Origin: Sophora flavescens
Taxonomy: Eukaryota; Streptophyta; Magnoliopsida; Fabales; Fabaceae
Length of the DNA: 64,000 nucleotides
Direction: 5' to 3'
Assembly: GCA_030762895.1 (NCBI GenBank)
Contig: JAUPTC010000081.1
Location: 1-64,000, forward strand
Positions 22,171 through 34,600 of this stretch are shown piece by piece. How positions within the stretch are numbered: the first letter of the stretch is position 1; each line of letters begins with the position of its first letter. Made by a program: the position numbers and the translations under genes. The notes below the pieces were generated by a model. The model was not told where the DNA came from. It was given only the letters and a program-made list of their open reading frames with translations, and searched no databases.

Positions 22171-22604
22171 TTCTGTAAAATCTGCCTTGTACTTGAGAAG
22201 CTTATGATGAATGAAATCAGTTTTGTTATTTTCTGTTCTTTACTTTTCTGTTTATTCCTTTTTGTTGCTGACAAAATGGGGAGAAAATAAGTAAAGATGA
22301 TTTGAGATGTATATGAAACTGGAACCGGGAGAAAGTGAGAAAGATGATTGAAGTAAGAAAGATTAAAAATATGTCTTAGTTTAAAGAATAAACAAGTTAA
22401 AATTGAATACTTGTCTTTAAGTACTTTTCTGATCTCACTTGCATAACTCTGATACTGTGCTAAGTAAACTTAAGTGCACTTGTCTGCACAACCCTTCTGA
22501 CTAAGAAAATTTCAACTTGTCTGAATCTTAGTATTTCTTGTGTTGATATTTTCTAAGGTTCATTAAATCATCTTAATGTTTGTCATCATCAAAAAGGGGG
22601 AGAT
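22171..22604 (+). other. SIRE 3' untranslated region and polypurine tract
   Basis: Non-coding stretch ending in AAAAAGGGGGAGA (22591-22603), a textbook Copia polypurine tract placed directly before the LTR start TGTTAAG. This shows that the LTR to the right is the 3' LTR of the element on the left. Confidence 0.7.
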
Positions 22605-23213
22605 TGTTAAGTCTCTAAAATGTCTGATGTGCATTTCCCTAAGTTTTGATTAAAACTAAACATTTGGTTAATGATTTAATTAACCTTTGTATTGGTTGCT
22701 AACCTGTGTATGTAGTGTGTGTGAGATCAAAATAATAAGACTCACCTGTCTACTTACATAAATGATCACTGTCTGAAGATGCAAAAGTCAACCTGTCTGC
22801 TGACTAGGATTATTGACTTTATACATTGATGTTTCAACGTATCTTCTGATAAGTTCCGATACTTATCTATGGTTCCTCGATGAAGAACTCAAGTACAATA
22901 GCTTTTGTAAGATGTCCCTTCATACAAAGACTCTGAAGTTCTCTCTTTCTTAATCTCACGATTATCAAGAAAAGTCAGAGGCAATTTCACAAGCAACCTA
23001 GGAAGTCAGAGATGAAGTCCATGAAAGAATGTTTCCAACAGACCTTATTCCCTAGTTTATTCTGTTGAAATATAACTAGATATGTCTCCTGTCTGTACTG
23101 TTCTTTCCCACTTGTCTGAACTTAGCTTCTGTGTGAGAAAAGTTTTCAACTTTGTTTTAAATTCTGATAAACACAATTCAACCCCCTTCTCGTGTTTATA
23201 GTTGTCTATTTCG
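22605..23213 (+). mobile_element. SIRE LTR shared by two internal domains
   Basis: Begins TGTTAAGTCTC after the polypurine tract and ends near GTCTATTTC, about 609 bp. A C-rich CAACCCCCTTCTCGTG stretch lies shortly before the end, as in other SIRE LTRs. The left neighbour is a SIRE 3' end; the right neighbour is a primer site and SIRE gag. The LTR is therefore both 3' LTR of one element and 5' LTR of the next. Confidence 0.75.
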
Positions 23214-23232
23214 GTTGGCATCGTGAGCTCAA
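23214..23232 (+). other. tRNA-Met-type primer binding site of second SIRE unit
   Basis: GGTTGGCATCGTGAGCTC follows the LTR. It differs from the Copia primer site TGGTATCAGAGC mainly at the CAG triplet, which is the type of change seen throughout this window. Confidence 0.6.
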
Positions 23233-23284
23233 CCTCTGGGTTGAGCAACTAACAGTGTAGATGTAAAGCTCCTGAAGAATAGAC

Positions 23285-23771
23285 ATGACTGCTGGAGCTA
23301 GTTCAAGTGGAAGTCACTAGACTGAAGGAGCTTCCATAACCAGACCTCCATTCTTCAATGGAGAAAACTATAAATATTGGAAAAATATATTTCAATGGTT
23401 CATTCTATCTACAAAATCTGGTCTCTGGGATGTTATCATTGATGGTCCATTCATTCCTAAGAATGATGACAACATTGACGAGCCAAAAGCTCAGTGGACC
23501 CCTGCAGAACAGACAAAATGGGAACTGAACCACAAAGCCAGATACAACATCATTTATGCTCTCAGCCCTGAAGAATTTGAAAAGGTTTGCGCATGTGATT
23601 CTGCTAAAGAAATATGGGATACTTTAGCTGTTACTCATGAAGGAACAACCAAAGTTAAAGATTCAAAAATTGTCATACTTGTCAGAAAGTATGAACTGTT
23701 TGTCATGGAGGAATGAGAATTTGTCGCTCAGATGATAGGAAGATTCCAAACTATTATCAATGGTCTAGAAT
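23285..23771 (+). pseudogene. SIRE gag N-terminus (second unit), cut by CACTA DNA
   Basis: The frame starts with MTAGASSSGSH, meets a stop (TAG at about 23318), and continues with ITRPPFFNGENYKYWK, WDVIIDGPFIP, YNIIYALSPEEFEKV and VKDSKIVILVRKYELFVMEE. This is the Copia gag/UBN2 type: the capsid N-terminal part of a SIRE element. The frame is lost near 23716 and the sequence changes to CACTA transposase at about 23772. The VKDSKI..VRKYELFVMEE stretch also appears on the other side of a CACTA fragment in copies 1 and 2 of the duplicated block. Confidence 0.8.
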
Positions 23772-26353
23772 CTCTTGTACATGGCTGATTATGAAGACAA
23801 TCACGCTTGCCCCAAGTGTGGGTTATCACACTACAAAGTGAAGGATGGTGACGATGGTGATGATCCTGATGATTCGATTTATGATGTGGAGAAACAAGGG
23901 TCCTCATGCAAAGGTGTTGTGGTATCTTCCAATAATTCCAAGGTTCAAGCGATTGTTTGCCAATGTGAAAGATGCAAAGAATCTTAGATGGCATCATGAT
24001 GAGAGGAAACATTATGGAAAGGTTCGTCATCCGGCTGATTCCGTGCAATGGAAGAATATTGATACTTTGTTTCCGGATTTCACCGATGAGCCAAGAAACC
24101 TAAGGCTTGGACTTGCTATGGTTGGAATGAATCCATATGGCAACTTAAGTAGTATTCATAGGTCATGTCCCGTTCTCTTGATAATTTACAACCTACCTCC
24201 TAGGTTGTTCATGAAGCGCAAATACATGATGTTATCTATGATGATTTCAGGCCCAAAGCAACCGGGAAATGACTTAGATGTTTATCTAAGTCCCTTGATA
24301 GAAGACTTGAAGAAGGCGAGGGTCGAAGGTGTTGATGTAGTTGATGGGCATTATCCACGAACTTTCAAGCTTCGTGCCATGTTATTTTGCACCATCAATG
24401 ACTTTCCAGCATACGGGAACTTGTCCGGGTACGGTGTTAAGGGGAATAAATCATGCCCTATATGTGAGGAAGGCACATGCTACACTCAGTTCCATCATGG
24501 AAGGAAGACGATTTACCTTGGGCATCGGAGATTTCTTAGACATGATCACCCATATCGTAAGATGAAAAAAGCTTTTAATGGATGCCAAGAGACTGAAGAT
24601 GCTCCGACGACCTTAAATGGAGAGCATATTTATTATAAAGTAAAGGACATCAATGTTTAAGTCCGAAAAGAAGGGTAAGACTGCTGAGAAAAACATATGG
24701 AAGAAGAGGTCGATATTCTTTGATCTTCCATACTGTCGCAAGCTTGATGTCAGACACTGTATTGATGTGATGCATGTGGTGAAAAATGTGTGTGATAGTG
24801 TGACCGGACGTTTCTCAACATTCGAGGGCAAGACAAATGATGGTGTGAATGCACGTCTCGACCTTGTTGCTATGGGCATACGAGAGCAGTTAGCTCCAGT
24901 TGTTGAGGATGGTAAGCGGACTTATTTGCCTCCAGCATGTCATACATTGTCAAAAAAAGAGTGACAAAGTTTTTGTGAGTGTCTTCACGGCATCAAAGTT
25001 CCACATGGTTACTCTTCAAATATCAAGAGGCTTGTCTCTGGTGATCTCAAATTGGTTGGATTAAAGTCTCATGATTGCACATCTTGATGTAACAACTTCT
25101 GCCCGTTGCTATTCGTGGTATTGCTCCAAAAAATGTGAGACATGCCATTACTCAGTTGTGCTCATTCTTCAATTCTATATGTAGCAAAGTCGTTGACCCC
25201 ATAAGTTGGATGAGTTGGAAGTTGAGGCTGCTACAATCTTGTGCCAATTGGATATGTATTTTCCTCCTTCCTTTTACGACATCATGATTCACTTAATTGT
25301 TCATTTGGTGAGGGAGATTAGATTATGTGGGCCTTTTTTCTAAGATGGATGTACCCATTTGAGCGCTACATGAATATCTTGAAAGGGTAGGTGACGAATC
25401 CACATCGTCCTGAAGCATCTATTGTTCAAAGGTATGTTGCAGAAGAAGCTATTGAGTTTTGTTCAGACTACCTTCATAACACGGATCCTATAGGGGTTCC
25501 TAAGCCTCATCATGATGAGAGAAGATGTCAAGGTAAGGGTACACATGGTTTAACAATTAATAACAAGAGTCGGGAGGAAGTGCTGTGCTGCAAGCATATT
25601 TGTATGTATTGAACAACATCGATTTTGTTCAACCTTACTTTTGTGAACATAAAATAAAAGTCAAGGAAGAAAACCCTCGAATGAATGAAAAGTGGTTGTT
25701 GAACAAGCATAACAAGACTTTCTTAAAATGGTTTAAAGATGAAATCCCGAGGGATGGTAGTAATCGCTTCGACAAGGTAAGATGGCTAGCACGTGGGCCT
25801 AGCTTTAATGTCATATGTTGGAGCGGATACGACATAAATAACTTTTCCAGTTATTCAAAGGAACAAGATAACAAGAGTACCATGCAAAATAGTGGGGTTA
25901 TGATCGTGGCCAAAGCAATGCATTTCTCTAGTTCAAAGGACACAAAACCCGTTAAAGCACCGATACCTTACTTTGGAGTCATTGAAGAGATTTGGGTGCT
26001 CAATTACACTAAGCTTACGGTGCCGGATTTTAAATGTAAGTGGGTTGATAATAACCGACGAATGGGGGTTTACATTGGTAGACCTTTGCAAGCTAGGTCA
26101 TACAAATGAGCCTTTCATAATGGCTTCCTAAGCAAAACAAGTGTTCTACATCACTGATCCTTCTAACAAAAGGTTGCCTATGGTTCTCCAAGGAAAAAGC
26201 ATGTATAATGGTAGTGATGAAAATCAAGATTCAACTCTTGATATTCCTAAGACTCCTTATTTTTCAACAAACATGCCTACTATAATTGATGAAACACTAG
26301 TGGACGATGTACATGCCACTCGTGATGATCATCACGAAGGGATATTGATATAG
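23772..26353 (+). pseudogene. CACTA transposase TNP2 with DUF4218 and DUF4216
   Basis: Transposase for cut-and-paste movement of CACTA elements. Seen in order: zinc-finger-like CPKCGLSHYK (about 23812), AKVLWYLPIIPRFKRLFA (about 23910-23965), RHPADSVQWKNID and EPRNLRLGLAMVGMNPYGNL (about 24025-24145), QPGNDLDVYLSPLIEDLK (about 24258-24312), KLRAMLFCTINDFPAYGNLS (24367-24427), KKAFNGCQE (about 24567), DVMHVVKNVCDSVTG (about 24765-24810), DUF4218 (about 24850-25390, with LPPACHTLSK, IVHLVRE), FERYMNILKG-like end (25350-25390), and DUF4216 (about 25975-26200, EEIWVLNYTKLTVPDFKCKW, FYITDPSNKRLPMVLQ). About six frameshifts and several stops separate the frames. Best preserved of three copies here. 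Confidence 0.9.
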
Positions 26354-26700
26354 GTAATTTAAACTTGATTATAGTGTGAGTTTTGTTCTTTTAAGGCAAA
26401 CGTCTTATTTATCCATGTTAGTTTTGATTTATTTTTATTTATCCATCTATATTTATGTTTATCTTTAGTTATCCATGTTAAAAAAACATATTTTAATATT
26501 TACCATTTCTGAACAGGCATACACATGGATCACTCGGACCCGCATGCACTGGAGGACACTATGGGGCCTATGCCCGATGATACTATAAGTTTACATGTTA
26601 TATAAAATTTATCCAATATTTATCATGTAAGTTTAAGTTCTTTATATATTCTTTATTTATCCTTGTTATACATAACTCTCTAATTTAACATTTTTTGTCC
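26354..26700. other. AT-rich spacer inside CACTA element
   Basis: Between the transposase and the second coding region. TTTATCCATG/TTATTTATCC-type strings recur several times (about 26400-26480 and 26590-26670). A short piece at 26520-26590 (HMDHSDPHALEDTMGPMPDD) may be an exon of the second gene. Confidence 0.4.
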
Positions 26701-29400
26701 AAACAGACATCACAATCTCGAAGGAAACAGGGTAGAGGAGCCACATCATTGAAGAAGTTAGAGAAGGCTAGGCAAAGTGGTCAGATGCTTGAGGTGTCCT
26801 TTGATGCTAAACTAAAGCCCTAGGGCCCCCGTGCTAGAGAAATTAAAATGTGGGTGATTCTACAAACCAAGCAGCATTGTTAGCATCCTATACAACCATT
26901 GGGATGGCGTTCCATAGAACGTTAAGGATCAGATTTGGGAGGCTATCACTGCATTTTAATTTTACGTTCTTTTGATGTACATTATTAAATAATTATTCGA
27001 GTTCTAATTCATCCTGTTTGTTAGTATTTAATGTGTAGATAGCTTGGACCGTACCGAATGACGAGCATCATCGGAAGAAATGGCTCTCATTGGGGGCAAG
27101 GCGCTGGAATGGGTTCAAGCATGATCTTACTAGGGTCTATGTATCTGGGAAGAAGAAGCTTGATAAGATGTTCTTGGATTACCCCTGGATTGATAGGGAG
27201 ACGTGGGATGACTTTGTTAGGATTCGACATGAGGACAAATTTCAGGTTAGTTGATGAAGTTAATTTATTTATGCTTCTTAGAGATCATTTAAGTAAAGAA
27301 ATTAAATATATTTAACTCTATTAATTATGTGTTTTTGTTTAAACAAACTAAAGGCGGAGATGGGTAGGCGGAAGGAGGAGGCGCTACGAGGATAGCACGT
27401 GGAGAGATGCTTGAGGGCACACCGGTTAGTCCTCCATCACCCTTTCCGTGCGAGGATGTCTGGTTAGCCGGCCGGATGACAAAGAAAGGCTCTTTTAAAG
27501 CTGAAGCCACCCGTGATTTGGCAGATAAGATTGTAATTAACTAACTATATGCATTTATAGTTGATATTTGTATATGGTTGATATTTTTAAGGAAAACCTT
27601 TCTCTTACACGTTTTTTCAATTCTTCATTGTAGATGGAGCTTAAGGAATAATGCTCCCAGGGCTCATTCGTCCTTTCTAGACGCCGGGACATATTGCTCA
27701 TTGCTTTCTGGGCAAGGACGACCATCCTGGTCGGGTGATCGGTGTTCCAGAGACGGTGGGAATCAAAGAATATTATGACAAGTCTACTTCAAGTAGGCGG
27801 GTCGTCGATGAGGATGCACTTACAGAAACCATTACACAAAAGCTTCTTTTCGACCCGACCGTTACAGACCAGCTGATAAGCTGCTTCTTATCCAACCCAG
27901 ATTTCAAGCAGGCATTTGTTAGGGAGCTGTCCTCCGTGGGTTCCCAGGACAACGCGGGAGCTGCTAACCCTTCACATGTGATCACAAAAGAGAGCTATAA
28001 TAGGACACATGTGGAGGTGGATGAGTTGCCCCGGATAGGGAGGCGGGAGTTGGAGGTCCGATCTCGTGAGCTTGAGGTGGAAGGCGAAACATGGCGGGGG
28101 TTTGAGCTGGCTCATCGGGAGCTTGAGTTGGAGCGGAAGGTATATATTCATTATCAATGTCCATATTTTTCAATTAATTACTTATGTTTTTTTTTTTTAA
28201 TTATCAACAACTTATATACCGATTTATTTAATATTGAAGGCAAAGCGGGTATGTTGTCTCTCACGACTTCGGTTGTTCTCAATTGACGAGGATTATGCGC
28301 CCGTACTTTTACAATGGGATTTGGAGCATGATGGTTGGCTGGCACGCCCACTTCATGAGCGTGAGCTTGGATTTGTATTCGGTGGTGATGATATTGGGTA
28401 TCTTTGCAATGATGGCCAGCAACTATCCACCACGATTGTGAGTCTTTTGGTCGACGTAAGTATTCTTTATAATTTTATTATTAATTCAATTTATATATTT
28501 TATTTGAATTTTATGATTTACTGCATTCATATCGTAGGTATCTCCATCAACTTCAACTCGAGAGGGGCTCCAACCTATTCGGCTTCTTAGAGCCCTACTC
28601 CTTCGGTGAATTCTTTGCCAATCACAACGAAGTCACAACGACTTAACGAGATTCTTGGGAGGTGATGATCACAAGGAGCTATATCGGCACCATACATAAT
28701 GAGCGAGACATTGGCGGTTGCTCGTAATTCATCCTGCCAGGCATCTTTGTCATCTTCCTATGCTCTCTCCAGGAACCCGCCACGGGAGGTGGTGGAACCT
28801 ATCAATAGGTTAGTCATTAATCTTCTATTTAATTTAAGTTTTAACATTTACTTTAATTTTATGAGACACATGATGAATTGGTTAATTGACATGAATATTA
28901 CTTTTATGATAGTGCTATTTGAAGAATTGTAGTTTGAGTCATTGCCAGCGGGATGAGTAGGACTCTTAAGTCTAAAGAAAATCTTGAATGGATTATCCTC
29001 AAAGTTAGTAGTTTTTAAATAGTATATAATATTAGAATTTCTAATTACTAATTCCAAATATATATGTTTACTTAAGCGACATAAAATTTCATTATTTTTG
29101 TAATATCGCTTTTAGAATGACGCTTGGTCGTGTGGATATTATGTGATGCAACATATGCTCAACATAGTCTCGCATTTATTACTGAAGGATGGAAGAAGGT
29201 AATAATACTTAATTAAACAATTATTTAATTATATATTTTATTTTTCATTTTCATTGCGTTAATTAATGTTACCGTGATTTATTTGAACGTGTGCAAGCTT
29301 TTAACAACGACCAATCTCCTCTTGACAAAAAAAGAGTTCGAAGACTTGAGGGCGTGGTTTGCAGAATTTTTCTTCAAGTATGCTAAAGAGAAATGATTGC
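26701..29400 (+). pseudogene. CACTA second gene with coiled coil and Ulp1-like (C48) protease
   Basis: Exon-like blocks separated by AT-rich introns: 26705-26960 (TSQSRRKQGRGATSLKKLEK), 27040-27250 (RVYVSGKKKLDKMFLDYPW type), 27355-27530, 27630-28140 (QTVGIKEYYD..; then LPRIGRRELEVRSRELEVEG and more E/R-rich coiled coil), 28240-28455 (LLQWDLEHDGWLARPL), 28550-28810 with NLFGFLEPYSFGEFFANHNE and NERHWRLLVI in different frames, and 29115-29205 with CGYYVMQHMLNIVSHLLLKD. HW and CGYYVM are the histidine and cysteine segments of Ulp1/C48 SUMO-type proteases, often carried by plant CACTA elements. Frames are interrupted. Exon borders are estimates. Confidence 0.65.
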
Positions 29401-29689
29401 CCCGCAAGTATACCTCGGGAGTAGATAGAAGATGTGTAGTTAGTAATTAGTATTGAAACTTATATGTAGGTGTGTAGTAATTAGTAATGAAACTTTTAGT
29501 GATGTTTTTTTCTAACAATGGGGTTTTGATTTTTTATCCCCCATTTTCTCCCTTCTATATATATATTTTTCTTTTATTAATGAAATTTAAGTGAAATATT
29601 GGACTATTACTAGACATTTTCTTGGACTAGATTGTTTATTGAATGCGAGGGATAGGCTGGGGAAGGGATATATTGTAACAGAATTAAAA

Positions 29690-29949
29690 AAAAACCTTTA
29701 ACGTCAGTTGTTTAGTACAACTGACGTTAAAAGTAATTTTTTTTAAAAAAAAATTTGGCTTTTAACGTTAGTTGAATGAAACAACTGATGTTAAAAGTGA
29801 TTTTTAAAAAAAAATGGATTTTAACGTCAGTTATGTAATCAACTGACGTAAAAAGTTACACTTTCAACGTCTGCTCCAATAACACCAGGCATTATTTAGA
29901 CGTCCAAAATCAATTTTGACTGACGTAAAAAGCACTTCCTGCACTAGTG
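29690..29949 (+). repeat. CACTA 3' subterminal repeats and terminal inverted repeat
   Basis: The string TTTAACGTCAGTTG and its reverse occur as inverted pairs at about 29697-29729, 29761-29795, 29819-29855 and 29895-29932, separated by A-rich spacers. The end reads GCACTTCCTGCACTAGTG, which on the other strand is CACTAGTGCAGGAAGTGC, a CACTA terminus. Subterminal arrays of this kind are the binding sites for CACTA proteins. The 3 bases after it (TTG) would be one half of the 3 bp target duplication; the other end is absent. Confidence 0.85.
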
Positions 29950-31044
29950 TTGAGATTGATGCATGAGGTCATATGTCATGTCCTGGGGTCATTACATATG
30001 CCCAAATATGATTTGGATTGTTATTTGTGATTGTTAAGATACCTCCTTCACGAAAGCGGAAACGAGATCCCTCCTTGTTAGAGAGGAAGACAGATTCCTC
30101 CTTTTGGAAAGGGGAAGACCCATTATAGATACCTCCTTCCGGGAAGGGGGAAGGCAGTGGGACACCATTGCATTTGTCTTGAGCTCATAGACTTAAAATT
30201 GGGTAATTAAATAAAAGAGACTTGGATGATAAATTGAGATTATTTTGGACACAATAGATGTCCTTTGTATGATTTTATTTATGTTATGGATTTTGTTAGA
30301 GATGGATTACTTATATTTGATGATGTTATGACTTGTGCATGAATTTCGTGAGATTGGATTAATATTGCTTAATTTATGTAAAATAATTTGATTTATATTA
30401 TTTTGAAAATAAGAGGATACCATAGATGTTTTCTGGTTGACCGAGAACAACACTATTTGCGAACTTTTTATTAAATTGTTTTTATTCACTGGGATTATAA
30501 ATCTCATTAAAAGTGTTGTTTTCAGAGCACGAGGTCATCGTCAGTGTGAGGAGACTCGAAGACTTAGTACTTGAGTTTAAATATTTATTATATTTGGTTA
30601 GTATTATGTTCAATAAAGAGTCGTTTGTGGCTAAAACTATATTATTTTATTTTATCATGGGGTTATTTTTAGTAGATGCCCAGGTTTGAGATAATTAAAT
30701 TTCTCTATATAAGGATTATCTTACCAATGTTTATTTTAAAAGTATTAAGGTATTTTCAGACATATATAATTTGTGAAAATTTTAGAGCTTGTTTGGGAAC
30801 AAGCATTTGAGCTGTTTTTCAATAAAAAAGATGTTTCATACAAGATGCTCATGTTTGGGTCAATAGCTTAAGTTTCAAAAAAGCTTTTATTTCTTTAAAA
30901 CCTTGTTTTGGAACAATTTGGGAGAGAGGACGGTTTCTACAAAAAAACTTTTATTTCTTCCTGAACCATCATAGCCATGTTTCATATTGCCGCATGTGTC
31001 CCTGCTTCAACTTTGACTTCTTCTACTTTTTTGTATTATAATTA
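29950..31044. other. Gene-free region with short hairpin repeats
   Basis: No coding region. 30038-30160 holds four imperfect repeats beginning GAT(A/C/T)CCTCCTT with a GGAAGG-type answer, each able to fold (see separate entry). 30520-30600 (CAGAGCACGAGGTCATCG) has the look of a Gypsy LTR interior, but I cannot find its ends. 30780-31000 has CTTGTTTGGGAACAAGC and a partial mirror near 30900, possibly a small transposon remnant. Confidence 0.35.
30038..30160. repeat. Four imperfect CCTCCTT..GGAAGG repeats
   Basis: Repeat starts at about 30038, 30066, 30093 and 30128. Each has CCTCCTT followed within a few bases by GAAAG, GAGAGG, GGAAAGG or GGGAAGG, so each can form a short hairpin. Units are 27-35 bp. 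Function unknown; similar runs occur in long plant LTRs. Confidence 0.5.
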
Positions 31045-31310
31045 GAGTTTGTCAAAACGGGCCAACCTGGCTCACTCGGATGGCCCACCACGGGTTAGAG
31101 ACAAAAATGGGTCAACGCAACCCGAATCACATTTTGGTGAGCCAAAAATTAGTCAACCCAGCTCGACTCACTCCGAAGTTGGTAGGTTACGTGAGGTTGG
31201 CTCACCTAAAATTAAAAAAATACCACGAGAAAAAAAATCAATCAATGAAAAATATCGGAAAAATTGGATGAGGAAATATCGAGGAAAAAATGAACAAAAA
31301 TAGAAAAAAT
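31045..31310. mobile_element. Possible hAT-type non-autonomous element
   Basis: The text runs GTTTGTCAAAACGGGCCAAC, CTGGCTCACTCGGATGGCCC and so on with recurring GGGTCAACGCAACCCG/CTCGACTCACTC strings, a style common in short plant hAT-derived elements. I cannot define terminal repeats or a target duplication. Frames of 84 and 63 codons on the plus strand here are not believable genes. Confidence 0.25.
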
Positions 31311-31665
31311 ACATTTAATAATTCAACAATATCAAACAATGTCACAGAAACACAGATCTTGACAATCCAACTTTGACTCGAGTGGCAAAACGACGACGGC
31401 AATTGTGGTGCAACAGTGACGAAAGACAGCGGAGCAACCTTTTATTTTCTTCTCTGTTTCAGTCTCTTTGCCCAGATCGGGTTCCCCCGCCATGTGAACT
31501 GCGAGAGAGGGAATGAGGGGAGGGTGAAAGCGGAGCAAAACAAATTGAGATACACGGAAGGTGGACTATGGAGCGAGATCAATGGGAATGGTTCCATCTG
31601 TCGAGAATGGAGGAAATGAGTAGAGATGGTGAGTAAAGGTCGTGAGCTCGAGCGGAGACGGTGAA
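31311..31665. other. Gene-free stretch before Tekay LTR
   Basis: Moderate GC, with short open frames on both strands (68 and 67 codons) and no domain. It is the flanking DNA of the LTR that starts at 31666. Confidence 0.35.
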
Positions 31666-34600
31666 TGCGACACCCTAACTCGGGTCATCACATTGTTACC
31701 CGTTTGTGGAAATAAAACTTAATTTGCTGGTTGCTTTTGAAAAATAACGTTTCCTCAACGTTTATCTTTTCAAAATATCGTGATAACATTTTTTCTTCTT
31801 TTTAACCTCATAACAACAACAACGTAATCAAATCACACTTAAATACATAATGTATATAAGTCATACAACTATCTTGCCTCATATGTTTTCACACCTAGAT
31901 CATTATCGGTTTAGTTTATTCTCAAAACATAATATAACACAATAGGACCTAAGGTGATCGTAACTATGACACTAATACCGATAGAAGCAGACAAAAGCAT
32001 GCCCCGAACTAGACGGTCTTCTTCTTCTTGTAGAGATCATACCCCTTGTGCGACTACGATATGTTTGTAAGGGTGAGACCAGGAACTAGACTCCGAACTA
32101 TGCATGAACACTTCAATACATCATCTAAACATTCACACTTAATATCCAGGAGATCCCCAACATCATTTTAAAATAAGCTGATCAAGCTTGATTGCCAAAA
32201 GAAGCACGTCGATTTTACCATAGCCCTTTGTCCGGCACAAGCGGTGAAGCGTCGATTTATGGTTTTTCATTGTCGTCAATTGCCCAAAGGCACAATGAAT
32301 ACGTCGATTTCATGAATTCATGGTATGTCGATTGCCCAAAGGCACAATGAATATGTCGATTACATGAATATCATAAAGATACCATGATTAACAAATACAT
32401 CGAGACATGAATACCATTAAGATATCATGATTAACCTCGTAGGCACGTCTGCCAAAATGCATGCAAAACATTTTATTCTCGTCATTTTTCTGTATGTTCA
32501 ATCTTTCCTTTGCCGAAGCTCAAAACTTGCGACCAACATAGTTTTAACATTTTAAAACTTTCATTAATAAAACAGGACTTCAAAGTCCGAGTGCTCAATC
32601 ACGAAACCCCTAGACCGATGCACCAGTCTTAGGTTCGTGGTAATAGAAACATCATTTATCTTTTATCTCCGTTTATTACGTCGTGAAGTAGACACACTGT
32701 CTACTGAACACCAAGTCTATAACGTCATAAGAACACTAGCACCTCGACATCTCGGTTACTAAGCTCCATATCGTCATTTACGTCATTTTTCGTCTGTGAA
32801 AAACAAATCCAAAATAAGATCTCCGCAACTTGTCCAAGTTATCGGAAATATGTCATTGAGTAAAACTCATTTACAGAAAATCCTTTCTACTTGAAATTCG
32901 TTTGTAAAACGTCAAATCATAGAAAATCTATTTTCCTTTGGAAACTCATTTTGTTAGAAATAACGTCAAATCATCAAGCACTCTTTCTTTGAAACTTCAA
33001 CTCTAAAAACATAAATCAATTGAGATTAAATCTCTTCTCAAAATAAGTATTGCTATTTTTAAGCTCCCACCATAAATAATTTGAAACTTATAGTCGTTTA
33101 GCATTTTCAAAGAAAACGTTTTTAAGTCCAACTTTAACCTTTCTACTAAAATAATTTTCTTATATAACAAATAAGGTATTTTCGAATATTAATTTCACAA
33201 AATATCTTTTTATAATATTACGGAATTTCTTAAGTAAAAATTAGCAGTAGTAAAATATTTTCCCGATTGCACACTCTCTGTGACCCATAGTTAACTTTTT
33301 CATTACTAAATCATTAAAATAATAATATATCTCAAAACTCATTATTTTTCCAAAACAATATTTTCCACCACTATTATATTCCAACATCTCCCATAAAACA
33401 TTTAATATAATTTGCACAGCTTATTAAAGCTTTTATCTGATTAATCGGTTGTGCACTAACCACTGTCAGGCTTCTCAAACAACATTCAACAACATCATCA
33501 GAATTATATCACCAGGCAGATCATGCATCATAGCAATATAATATACAACTGCAGATAATTAAATAAATTAAAGCAGATCAATTACCGATACACAGATAAA
33601 CAACACAACGTAAACAAAATAAACAAATAACCACAACCACATATAAATTATACATACTACACTAAAAGCAAATGGTTATTGAGAAAAATCCCTCAGGTAA
33701 GCTCCCCTTACCTCTCGAAGATTCACAACAAGTTGAATTTAATTCGTCGGAAGCCGGAAACTCACGTGCACCGCTTTATACTTAACCTTCAACAATATAA
33801 CCAGACAACCACATAAATAAACAATCACAAAACTTTAAAATCCTCCTATGTTGGTCACGGCCTCATAGTGTTTAAGGACTAAACAAACTCCAAAGTTGTT
33901 TAAGTCATTGATTAATGATTCTAGAAAACTTAAGGAAATGGATTAAGGCTACACAACAAAGTTAAGAATCAAAACCATCCTAACCCTCTAAATGGTAGAT
34001 TCGGCCAAGACATGTTCATGAGGCTAGGGTTTTTAGTTTAATGAACCAACTAGGATTCAACAAGTATACAAGTATGTATGATGAAAGACATGATCATACA
34101 TCAAAAGCAAGAACAAAAACTCCATCCATCCTTTCCTCTAGGATTCGGCCAAGATGGGTTTCAAGGGAAGAAAAATTTTATTCATCACATACTCTTAGGT
34201 ACATACAATATACATGATTATAAGAACATAGGAAGTGGTTTCAACATCATGAGATTTTTCTAGAATTTGTTACGAATTTTCAAGGTTCTAGATCTAGAAA
34301 TTTAAAAGTGATGAATATAGATGAAATAGACTTTGAATCATGAAACTTATTGAAGAACATAGACATGATTAGGGAAGGAGAATAGGATTCACCTCTTGAA
34401 GATCAAAAACAAGTGAAGATCCAATGACTTGCTTCACAAAAAGATGGTATGAACTTAGAACTTTTGGGTGTTTTTGTGTAAAGTGTGAAATGGCAAATAA
34501 TGAAGTGAAAGTATGCCTTTAGAGATGTGGGCTGCGCCACTTTTGAGGGACCAAGTAGAAAGGAGGTGGGTTCTTCAAGCATTTAGGTGCAAATAACTCC

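Larger units (their letters stand above)
23772..29949 (+). mobile_element. CACTA (En/Spm) transposon, 5' truncated, 3' terminus present
   Basis: Contains transposase TNP2, DUF4218, DUF4216, a second coding region ending in an Ulp1-like protease, then subterminal repeats and the terminal CACTAGTG at 29942-29949. The 5' end is missing: the first 200 or so codons and the 5' terminal inverted repeat are replaced by SIRE gag. The element cannot transpose as it stands. Confidence 0.85.

Noticed and set aside
23728..24048. 106-codon minus-strand ORF
   Set aside because: Shadow of the CACTA transposase frame on the plus strand.
32240..32400. Repeated GTCGATT...CCCAAAGGCACAATGAATA as a CRISPR-like array
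   Set aside because: Only two to three irregular repeats inside a plant LTR; no spacers of constant length.
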